Part shown: in pieces, positions 1-6,613 of the stretch
Position numbering within the stretch: the first letter of the stretch is position 1
How the letters are laid out: the number at the start of each line of letters is the position of its first letter
NCBI GenBank assembly: GCA_903923345.1
Contig: CAIXXI010000460.1
Location: 1 to 6,613 of the forward strand
DNA: 6,613 nucleotides
Source: an uncultured Burkholderiales bacterium
GTDB lineage: Bacteria; Pseudomonadota; Gammaproteobacteria; Burkholderiales; Burkholderiaceae_E
Direction of reading: 5' to 3'
Notes under the pieces: generated by a model
What the model was told of the DNA's origin: nothing
What the model saw: the letters and a program-made list of their open reading frames with translations, nothing else
Databases searched by the model: none
Made by a program: the position numbers and the translations under genes

Positions 1-1146
1 CTGGTCGCCTTGATCGCGGCGGGATCAGCGCGGCCCGAGATTCTGGCGGTCGGCCTGGGCCTGATCGGACTGATCTCGGTGTGCGCCTACTGGCCCGATG
101 GGCGCATCGCTCGCCGGGACGACCCGGCCACCGCGCAAGATGAACCGACCGAGGCACCCACAACCTCGGTGGTCGCCATGGTGGTCACCGGATGCCTGGG
201 AATTCTGTGCGGAACCGGTCAGGAACGGGTTGCGGTGCCGCTGGCGATCGTGGTGGCGAGCCTGCTTCATTTCAAAGGGCAACTCGAGGGTCTGGCCGGT
301 CGGCTGTCCGGAGGCGACCTGATCCCGATCCTGCAGTTCGGCGCGCTGATGTTCATCGTGCTGCCGCTGCTGCCCGACACGGCCTATGGCCCGGGCGGCT
401 CGCTGAATCCGCACGACATCTGGATGATGGTCGTACTGGTTGCCGGGGTCGGGCTGGTCGGCTTCTTCTCGTTGAAGTTCGCCGGGCAGCGTTTCGGTGC
501 GCCACTGGCCGCCGTGGCCGGCGGACTGGTGTCTTCGACGGCAACCACACTGGTGTTCGCCCGCCATTCCCGAGTCAGTGGGGCAGCCGCTTTGCTGACC
601 CTGCTCGTGCTGCTGTCGAATCTGACGATGCTTGCGCGCCTGTGCGTCATGGCAGCGATTCTTCAGCCGCGTTTGCTCGGCCATATCGCCCTGCTGGCCG
701 GATGCGCGGCCTTTGCTGCGATCCTGGTCGGACTGTGGCTGAGGCCCAGAGTCCTGGCCGAGAGCGATCTGCCGCTGCCTCGGGTCGAGAACCCGACCCG
801 ACTGAGCGTGGCGCTCGGATTCGGGCTGGCTTACGGGCTGGTGTCGCTGGTCGCCGCCGTCGCCTCTCAGCAATTCGGACGCAGTGGCCTGTTCAGCGTC
901 GCAGCACTCTCGGGACTGACCGACGTCGACGCCATCTCGCTGTCGAGCTTCAGGCTGTTTGGCGCGGGGACACTCGATCGCTTCGGCGCCATCGCCTCGG
1001 TCGGCATCGCGGTCATTGCGAACATGGCCTTCAAGGGTGCGCTGGTCTTTGGCAGCGGCAGCCGGGAACTGGCGCGCCTGTGCGCAATCGGCTTTACCGC
1101 CATGTCCATCGCGATCGCGCTGGCCATCGCGCTCGTTGCGCACTGA
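1..1146 (+). CDS. MgtC/DUF4010-family integral membrane protein (5' end missing)
   Basis: The reading frame is open from the first base, so the N-terminus lies outside the window; a TTG at position 10 is in frame but is unlikely to be the true start. About 381 residues are visible, with roughly 11 to 12 hydrophobic stretches, so this is an inner-membrane protein. Two conserved-looking motifs identify the C-terminal DUF4010 domain: GGLVSSTATT followed by FARHSR (about residues 174-191 of the visible part) and SGLTDVDAISLS (about 304-315). In this family an MgtC/SapB-like domain precedes DUF4010; that part would lie mostly upstream of the window. The molecular function of DUF4010 proteins is not established; transport or ion homeostasis is only suggested by the MgtC relationship. 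The gene ends with TGA and converges with the TPP-enzyme gene 40 bp away. The family call is fairly secure, the function is not. Confidence 0.85.
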   Translation: MVALIAAGSARPEILAVGLGLIGLISVCAYWPDGRIARRDDPATAQDEPTEAPTTSVVAMVVTGCLGILCGTGQERVAVPLAIVVASLLHFKGQLEGLAGRLSGGDLIPILQFGALMFIVLPLLPDTAYGPGGSLNPHDIWMMVVLVAGVGLVGFFSLKFAGQRFGAPLAAVAGGLVSSTATTLVFARHSRVSGAAALLTLLVLLSNLTMLARLCVMAAILQPRLLGHIALLAGCAAFAAILVGLWLRPRVLAESDLPLPRVENPTRLSVALGFGLAYGLVSLVAAVASQQFGRSGLFSVAALSGLTDVDAISLSSFRLFGAGTLDRFGAIASVGIAVIANMAFKGALVFGSGSRELARLCAIGFTAMSIAIALAIALVAH

Positions 1147-1175
1147 GCGCGAAGCGATCACCGATCGCCTCACGC
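1147..1175. terminator. Imperfect hairpin between two convergent genes, possible bidirectional terminator
   Basis: A perfect 6 bp stem (GCGATC at 1154-1159, GATCGC at 1163-1168) closes a 3-base loop. It extends outward through two mismatches to GCG at 1147-1149 pairing with CGC at 1173-1175, giving 11 pairs out of 13. It fills most of the 40 bp gap between the stop codons of the membrane-protein gene and the TPP-enzyme gene. No T-tract follows on either strand, so it is not a classical intrinsic terminator. It may instead protect 3' ends or only assist termination. The structure is seen; the role is inferred from its position. Confidence 0.35.
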
Positions 1176-1186
1176 CCCTCGGTGCG

Positions 1187-2899
1187 TCAGCCCTTTGAAG
1201 CCAGTGCCTTGGCGCGAATCTCGTCCAGGGTCTGAACCGGTGTGATCGCCTGAGGATCGATCACCAACTCGATGAGGGCCGCCTTGCCCGACGCCCGGGC
1301 CCGCTCGAATGCAGCAGCGAATTGCGCGGTCTCGGTGACCCGCTCAGCATGGCAGCCATAAGCCGTCGCAAGACCGACGAAATCCGGGTTCTGCAAGGCC
1401 GTGCCGTACACCCGAGCCGGATACTCACGCTCCTGATGCATCCGAATCGTGCCGTACATGCCGTTGTTCACCAGCACGACGATCGGCTTGGCCCCGTACT
1501 GAACGGCGGTGGCGAGTTCCTGGCCGTTCATCATGAAATCGCCGTCGCCACTGAAGGCGATCACCACCCGGTCCGGATGGCACAGTGATGCCGAGATGGC
1601 TGCCGGCACCCCGTAACCCATCGCGCCGGAGGTGGGTGCCAACTGCGTCTTGTGCAGGCGGTGTCGATAGAAACGATGCACCGGCGTGGCGAAGTTGCCC
1701 GCCCCGTTGGTGAGGATCGCATCGGCCGGCAGGCTGGCATCCAGGTGCAGCACACACTGCGGATAGTCCAGAGCGCCGGGTTGTACACGCGGCACCCGCC
1801 ACTCGGCATAGTCGGCCTGTGCAGCCGCCAGCCAGCCCGACCATCGGGCTGCCTGCGTGGCTGCTGAGGGCGGCACGACCTCATCCAGGGCCCGGGCGAA
1901 CTCGCGATTGCTGGCCAGGATCGGCAGGTCGGCATGAAAGACCCGACCGAATTCATCTGCCCCAGGGAACACATGCACCAGCGATTGCGAGGGCGTGGGC
2001 GACTCCAGCAGGGTGTAGCCCGCGGTGGTCATCTCGCCCAGCCGCACCCCCACTGCGATCAGCAGGTCAGCCTCGCGAACCCGGGCACCGAGTTTCGGAT
2101 TGACGCCGATACCGACCTCGCCGATGTAGTTCACATCGCTGTTGTCGTAGGCATCCTGATAGCGCCAGGCGCAGGCCACCGGCAGGCCGAAGCGATGCGC
2201 GAAGGCCTTGACCGAGGCCCTCGAAGCCTCGTCCCAGCGCGAACCCCCGACCAGCAGCAGGGGCTGCCGGGCCGTCTCGAGCTTCGCAGCCAGTTGTGCC
2301 ATCTGAGCCGCAGCCGGCGCGGCCTGGACCGGGATGTAGGGCTTCGCATCGGCCACGGTGGCCAGCGTGGTGAGCATGTCTTCGGGCAGCGCAAGCACCA
2401 CCGGACCCGGACGCCCCGAGGTGGCCACATGAAACGCATGCTGCACATATTCGGGGATGCGATCGGCACGATCGATCGAAGCCACCCACTTGGCCATCTG
2501 CCCGAACATGCGGCGATAGTCGATCTCCTGAAAGGCTTCCCGATCCAGGCAATCCGTGCCCACCTGGCCGATGAACAGGATCATCGGTGTCGAGTCCTGG
2601 AAAGCGGTGTGCACGCCGATCGAGGCATTGGTTGCGCCCGGCCCGCGCGTGACAAAAGCGATGCCCGGATCACCGGTCAGCTTGCCCCAGGCCTCGGCCA
2701 TGTTGGCAGCACCGCCTTCCTGGCGGCAGACCACGAGTGGCAAGCGATCGCGCACGTCATACAAGGCATCGAGCACCGCGAGAAAGCTCTCGCCCGGCAC
2801 GCAGAAGGCCCGCCGCGCACCGTGCACACACAGCTGATCGACCAGGATCTGTCCGCCCGTGCGCGCCTTCAGTGCCGCGCTGTTGTCGCCTGAACCCAT
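1187..2899 (-). CDS. Thiamine-pyrophosphate-dependent enzyme, acetolactate-synthase-like superfamily
   Basis: The product is 570 residues, the normal length for the three-domain TPP enzyme family that includes acetolactate synthase. The N-terminal pyrimidine-binding domain (about 14-180) has the activating glutamate in RQEGGAANMAEA (Glu61) and the RGPGATN stretch (85-91). The central Rossmann-like domain spans about 200-340. The C-terminal diphosphate-binding domain has the metal/TPP motif from GDGDF (451-455) to VNN (477-479), followed by YGTIRMHQE (482-490). The start at 2899 is chosen because a strong GGAGGA lies just upstream and conserved sequence begins shortly after; the frame stays open 45 codons further upstream, but that part looks like intergenic DNA. 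The glutamate argues against glyoxylate carboligase, which lacks it. The substrate cannot be assigned: acetolactate synthase itself usually has DIPKDV where this has ALPEDM (170-175), and no small regulatory subunit gene is adjacent. A 2-keto-acid decarboxylase or lyase role is possible. The gene is divergent from argG. Confidence 0.9.
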   Translation of the reverse strand: MGSGDNSAALKARTGGQILVDQLCVHGARRAFCVPGESFLAVLDALYDVRDRLPLVVCRQEGGAANMAEAWGKLTGDPGIAFVTRGPGATNASIGVHTAFQDSTPMILFIGQVGTDCLDREAFQEIDYRRMFGQMAKWVASIDRADRIPEYVQHAFHVATSGRPGPVVLALPEDMLTTLATVADAKPYIPVQAAPAAAQMAQLAAKLETARQPLLLVGGSRWDEASRASVKAFAHRFGLPVACAWRYQDAYDNSDVNYIGEVGIGVNPKLGARVREADLLIAVGVRLGEMTTAGYTLLESPTPSQSLVHVFPGADEFGRVFHADLPILASNREFARALDEVVPPSAATQAARWSGWLAAAQADYAEWRVPRVQPGALDYPQCVLHLDASLPADAILTNGAGNFATPVHRFYRHRLHKTQLAPTSGAMGYGVPAAISASLCHPDRVVIAFSGDGDFMMNGQELATAVQYGAKPIVVLVNNGMYGTIRMHQEREYPARVYGTALQNPDFVGLATAYGCHAERVTETAQFAAAFERARASGKAALIELVIDPQAITPVQTLDEIRAKALASKG

Positions 2900-2903
2900 C
2901 TCG

Positions 2904-2909
2904 TCCTCC
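2904..2909 (-). promoter_or_regulatory. Ribosome binding site that fixes the TPP-enzyme start
   Basis: Read on the - strand this is GGAGGA, four bases before the ATG at 2899-2897. It is a near-perfect Shine-Dalgarno sequence and supports the shorter 570-residue protein over the upstream in-frame ATG at 3034. Confidence 0.8.
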
Positions 2910-2912
2910 AAA

Positions 2913-2950
2913 AAAATATTGGGGTCGGAACACAATTTTTTCTGCCGACC
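2913..2950. promoter_or_regulatory. AT-rich patch with two overlapping dyads in the divergent intergenic region
   Basis: Two inverted repeats overlap here. The first is AAAATATTG (2913-2921) against CAATTTTTT (2933-2941), with 8 of 9 positions paired across an 11-base centre. The second is GGTCGG (2923-2928) against CCGACC (2945-2950), a perfect 6 bp match with a 16-base centre. The patch is strikingly AT-rich for this window and lies a few bases upstream of the TPP-enzyme ribosome binding site. A regulator-binding site, a promoter element for the leftward gene or a 5' UTR hairpin would each fit. The dyads are seen; no regulator is identified. Confidence 0.35.
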
Positions 2951-3002
2951 GCGACCGAGCGCGAGTGTCTCACGCGCGCTGCACGGATTTCCCGCGCAAT
3001 GC

Positions 3003-3011
3003 TGGCAAAAT
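3003..3011 (+). promoter_or_regulatory. Candidate extended -10 element for argG
   Basis: TGG followed by CAAAAT resembles an extended -10 (TGn plus a hexamer matching TATAAT at four of six positions). It would place transcription start near 3018, leaving a leader of about 40 bases before the argG ATG. No good -35 hexamer is visible at the expected distance, so this is a tentative call. Confidence 0.25.
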
Positions 3012-3059
3012 GGCAGATTCGCCCGTCGCGTCATTCACTTCCGGAACCTCATTCGCCCC

Positions 3060-4343
<1,284 letters not shown>

Positions 4344-4379
4344 GGCTGCGCGCATCGCATTCCAGCGGCATCAGAGCGG

Positions 4380-4898
4380 ATGATGACCGACGAGGTGGCT
4401 TCGCCATCCGATGAAATTCGGCTCGAGCGCATCGCCCTGGGCAGACCAGAGCATGCGCGAGCGCTGATCGAACTGCTCGACGAGTATGCCGCCGGACCGC
4501 AGGGTGGCGGCGTGCCGCTCGCCACGCAGGTGCGTGAGCAGTTGCCCGGTGTGCTGGCAGCGCGCGCGCATTACATCGGCTGGCTGGCCTTCGACGGCCA
4601 TCAGCCGGTCGGTCTGCTCAATGCATTCGAGGGCGTATCGACCTTCAAGGCACGCCCTTTGCTGAACATCCATGACATCGCCGTCACCGCCAGCCACCGC
4701 GGACGAGGCATCGGCCGAGCCCTGCTGGCGCAGGCCGAGCGACATGCCCTGAAAACCGGCTGCTGCAAGCTCACGCTCGAAGTGCTCGAAGGCAACCGCA
4801 CGGCCATCGGCCTGTATCGTGATGTCGGATTCGCCGCCTACGAACTCGACCCGACGATGGGTCGTGCGATGTTTTTTGAGAAATGGCTCACCCCCTAG
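4380..4898 (+). CDS. GNAT-family N-acetyltransferase
   Basis: The 172-residue protein is a single-domain GNAT enzyme, expected to move an acetyl group from acetyl-CoA to an amine. The acetyl-CoA pyrophosphate-binding motif A is clear: the beta-strand NIHDIAVT (96-103), then the loop RGRGIG (107-112) leading into helix ALLAQAERHAL. The later motif B is also visible: LEVLEGNRTAIGLYRDVGF (133-151), with the asparagine and tyrosine typical of the family. Two adjacent ATG codons (4380 and 4383) could serve as start; the preceding GAGCGG is a weak ribosome binding site and does not decide between them. The substrate is unknown. Its place after argG does not make it an arginine-pathway N-acetylglutamate synthase, because it lacks the amino-acid-kinase-like domain of classical ArgA. 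It sits 36 bp after argG and 16 bp before yajQ, so it is probably in the same transcript. Confidence 0.9.
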   Translation: MMTDEVASPSDEIRLERIALGRPEHARALIELLDEYAAGPQGGGVPLATQVREQLPGVLAARAHYIGWLAFDGHQPVGLLNAFEGVSTFKARPLLNIHDIAVTASHRGRGIGRALLAQAERHALKTGCCKLTLEVLEGNRTAIGLYRDVGFAAYELDPTMGRAMFFEKWLTP

Positions 4899-4904
4899 CT
4901 TTCA

Positions 4905-4909
4905 AGGAG
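4905..4909 (+). promoter_or_regulatory. Ribosome binding site deciding the yajQ start
   Basis: AGGAG lies five bases before the ATG at 4915. It supports this start over an in-frame ATG at 4819, which lies inside the acetyltransferase gene and would add 32 unrelated residues. Confidence 0.8.
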
Positions 4910-4914
4910 TCCCC

Positions 4915-5400
4915 ATGCCTTCATTTGACGTGATGTGCGAGGCCGACACGGTCGAGATCCGCAACGCCCTGGACCAGGCCAACAAGGAAATCACCAACCG
5001 TTTCGACTTCAAGGGCTCCGATGCCCGCATCGAACTGGCTGACAAAGTCCTGACCGCCTATGCCGACGATGACTTCAAGCTCGGTCAGGTCAAGGATGTG
5101 CTGCTCGCCAAGTTCGCCAAACGCAGCATCGATGTGCGCTTTCTCGATTACGGCAAGATCGACAAGATCAGCGGCGACAAGCTCAAGCAGACCATCACCG
5201 TGCGCCACGGTGTCCCGACCGACGCAAGCAAGAAAGTGGTCAAGCTGCTCAAGGATGCCAAACTCAAAGTGCAGTCTTCGATCCAGGGCGATGCAGTGCG
5301 GGTCACCGGCGCCAAGCGCGACGACCTTCAGTCGGCGATCGCGCTGATCAAGAAAGACGTCGACGATTTGCCGCTGACCTTCGGCAATTTCCGGGACTGA
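4915..5400 (+). CDS. yajQ: YajQ-family (UPF0234) nucleotide-binding protein
   Basis: The 161-residue product is the usual full length for the family. It opens with MPSFDVMCEAD and shows the signature NRFDFKGSDA (28-37), then TVRHGVPTD (95-103), IQGDAVRVTGAKRDDLQ (123-139) and the family ending DLPLTFGNFRD (151-161). These proteins have two ferredoxin-like subdomains in the cytoplasm. The Xanthomonas homologue binds cyclic di-GMP and works with a transcription factor in virulence control; binding of RNA or nucleotides has been reported for others. Whether this protein binds cyclic di-GMP cannot be read from the sequence. The start is fixed by AGGAG at 4905-4909. It is separated by 16 bp from both its upstream and downstream + strand neighbours, which fits co-transcription. 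Identity is secure; the physiological role is open. Confidence 0.96.
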   Translation: MPSFDVMCEADTVEIRNALDQANKEITNRFDFKGSDARIELADKVLTAYADDDFKLGQVKDVLLAKFAKRSIDVRFLDYGKIDKISGDKLKQTITVRHGVPTDASKKVVKLLKDAKLKVQSSIQGDAVRVTGAKRDDLQSAIALIKKDVDDLPLTFGNFRD

Positions 5401-5416
5401 CCCGGCGACCATCGCC

Positions 5417-6208
5417 ATGTTTGAGCCTCAGGGCGAGGTGCCCGATGAGATTGCCGCGCACCTCGTGCCGATTCGCATCGACGGGATCGACGTCGGTTGG
5501 GTGCTGCCGGGCTGGCTCGAGCGCCTGCTCCAATCCCCGTCCCCGTTTCGGCTCGAGGGCGAATCGATACGCATCGAGTCCGTGTTGCAGACCTTCGCCA
5601 GCCGCAATGCCGCACTGGCGCGATGGGCTGACGATGCACGGCATCGCTGGAATCTGCCGGGCTGGCGTGATGAGCGCATTGTGCTGCGGGACGCTGGACG
5701 TCCGATTCTGAGCATCGAGCGCGCGCTGCTGCGGCCTCTGGGCATGGTGCTTCGCTCAGCGCAGGCCAACGCCTGGTGCATGACGGCGGCCGGTCCGCTG
5801 CTGTGGGTCGCACGCCGCGCCCAGTCCAAGCCGGTGGAGCCGGGCAAGCTCGACGCACTGGTGGGCGGCGGCATCGCAGGATTTGACGAAGCTCGCAGCA
5901 CGCTGATCAGGGAGTGCCAGGAAGAAGCGGGCATCGCGCCGCATCTGGCGCAGGCTGCCATCGAGGTCGGGTCGATCGGGATTGCGTATGTCGCCGAATA
6001 TGACGGGCTGGCAGCCCTTCACCGCGAACATGTCGAGCTCTTCGATCTGCAACTGCCGCCCGACTTCATTCCGATCGCCATGGATGGCGAACATGAAGCC
6101 ATCCTGCCGATGATTCCCGCTGAGGCCGTCGCCTCCATCCGCAAGGGCGGCTGGACCCGCGAAGGCTCAGCTGCCACCCTGGATCTGATCCAGCGTCAGG
6201 GCTGGTGA
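5417..6208 (+). CDS. DUF4743-Nudix hydrolase
   Basis: The 263-residue protein has a DUF4743-like N-terminal half (about 1-110, with GWRDERIVL at 82-90 and SIERALLRPLGM at 99-110) and a Nudix domain (about 115-260). The Nudix box is recognisable: Gly151, then Asp157 where the general consensus has Glu, then RECQEEAGI (165-173) with the metal-binding glutamates 166, 169 and 170. The stretch LPPDFIPIAMDGEHEAI (213-229) also fits this subfamily. Related eukaryotic proteins (the Nudix domain of yeast Tnr3/YJR142W and plant counterparts) remove phosphate from damaged thiamine diphosphates such as oxo- and oxythiamine diphosphate, so a thiamine-damage clean-up role is a reasonable inference. The ATG at 5417 has only a poor ribosome binding site (GGCGACC region); translation may be coupled to yajQ, whose stop is 16 bp upstream. 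It converges with folE2 across 36 bp. Confidence 0.88.
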   Translation: MFEPQGEVPDEIAAHLVPIRIDGIDVGWVLPGWLERLLQSPSPFRLEGESIRIESVLQTFASRNAALARWADDARHRWNLPGWRDERIVLRDAGRPILSIERALLRPLGMVLRSAQANAWCMTAAGPLLWVARRAQSKPVEPGKLDALVGGGIAGFDEARSTLIRECQEEAGIAPHLAQAAIEVGSIGIAYVAEYDGLAALHREHVELFDLQLPPDFIPIAMDGEHEAILPMIPAEAVASIRKGGWTREGSAATLDLIQRQGW

Positions 6209-6244
6209 TCGACCGCCGTGAACGAGCCTGGATTCAAGCAGGGA

Positions 6245-6613
6245 TCAGGATTCGATCCGGGCGTAGGCCGAGTGGTTGTGGATCGACTCGAAATTCTCGC
6301 CCTCGACCACAAAAGATGCCAGACCCGGTGTGGCCCGGACGGTGGCGGCCACATCACGCACCAGATCTTCGACGAACTTGGGATTGTCGTAGGCGCGTTC
6401 GGTAACATGCTTCTCGTCAACCCGCTTGAGCAGCCCGTAGAGCTCGCAAGAGGCTTGCTGTTCGATGCGCGAAATCATCGACTCCACATCCAGCGTCGCC
6501 CCTTGTTCGAGGGTCGCCTTGACGGTGACATGCGAGCGCTGGTTGTGGGCGCCGTAGTCGGAGATGGTTTTTGAACAGGGGCACAGGCTGGTCACCGGGA
6601 CCACCACCTGAAC
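6245..6613 (-). CDS. folE2: GTP cyclohydrolase IB, FolE2 type (5' end missing)
   Basis: About 122 C-terminal residues are visible and the frame runs open to the right edge, so roughly the first half or more of the gene lies outside. The visible part begins with VQVVVPVTSLCPCSK and continues YGAHNQRSHV, the hallmark of FolE2. The first cysteine of CPCSK and the histidine of GAHN are twelve residues apart, matching the metal-binding Cys147 and His159 described in the Neisseria gonorrhoeae enzyme. The C-terminal HNHSAYA motif is also present. FolE2 converts GTP to 7,8-dihydroneopterin triphosphate, the entry to folate and other pterins, and is the alternative to FolE that can use metals other than zinc. 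In some bacteria it is induced on zinc depletion by Zur; the promoter is out of view here, so regulation cannot be judged. An in-frame GTG at 6607 is internal and is not the start. Confidence 0.95.
   Translation of the reverse strand, partial: VQVVVPVTSLCPCSKTISDYGAHNQRSHVTVKATLEQGATLDVESMISRIEQQASCELYGLLKRVDEKHVTERAYDNPKFVEDLVRDVAATVRATPGLASFVVEGENFESIHNHSAYARIES

Noticed and set aside
25..1173. A 382-codon open frame on the - strand opposite the DUF4010 gene
   Set aside because: Its translation is rich in Arg, Gln, Asp and Gly with no recognisable domain, as expected from the antisense of a GC-rich membrane-protein gene. The + strand frame has family motifs and hydrophobic segments.
1934..2893. 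A 319-codon + strand frame inside the TPP-enzyme gene
   Set aside because: It lies wholly antisense to a gene with intact catalytic motifs, and its translation is low-complexity, His/Arg-rich and unrecognisable.
2900..3034. 45-codon upstream extension of the TPP-enzyme frame to an ATG at 3034
   Set aside because: The extension is Cys/Arg-rich and non-homologous, and crosses the AT-rich intergenic patch. A strong GGAGGA precedes the ATG at 2899.
6242..6258. GGATC / GATCC inverted repeat with a 7-base loop at the end of folE2
   Set aside because: Only 5 bp of stem, overlapping the folE2 stop codon, and no T-tract on either strand. Too weak to call a terminator.

Overview
This 6.6 kb, GC-rich window looks like ordinary chromosomal sequence from a betaproteobacterium, most likely of the Burkholderiales. 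That is inferred from the protein sequences (ArgG, YajQ, FolE2, the TPP enzyme) and the codon bias, not from any marker gene. It is gene-dense, with six or seven genes packed tightly and no RNA genes, insertion sequences, CRISPR arrays or phage genes that I can recognise.

Layout from left to right. (1) The 3' part of a multi-spanning membrane protein of the MgtC/DUF4010 type reads rightward off the left edge. (2) It converges, across a 40 bp gap holding an imperfect hairpin, with a leftward gene for a thiamine-pyrophosphate (TPP)-dependent enzyme of the acetolactate-synthase-like superfamily. (3) A 160 bp divergent intergenic region with an AT-rich patch and two overlapping dyads separates that gene from argG. 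(4) argG (argininosuccinate synthase), a GNAT acetyltransferase, a YajQ-family protein and a DUF4743-Nudix hydrolase follow head to tail on the + strand with gaps of 36, 16 and 16 bp, so they are probably co-transcribed. (5) The Nudix gene converges, across 36 bp, with the 3' portion of folE2 (GTP cyclohydrolase IB), which runs off the right edge on the - strand.

Most of the window is housekeeping metabolism: arginine biosynthesis, folate or pterin entry, and a nucleotide-binding regulator. I did not find a convincing undescribed system. The points most worth a second look are the lysine/alanine-rich tail on ArgG, the unassigned TPP enzyme divergent from argG, the possible thiamine-diphosphate link between that enzyme and the Nudix hydrolase, and the AT-rich dyads in the divergent promoter region.
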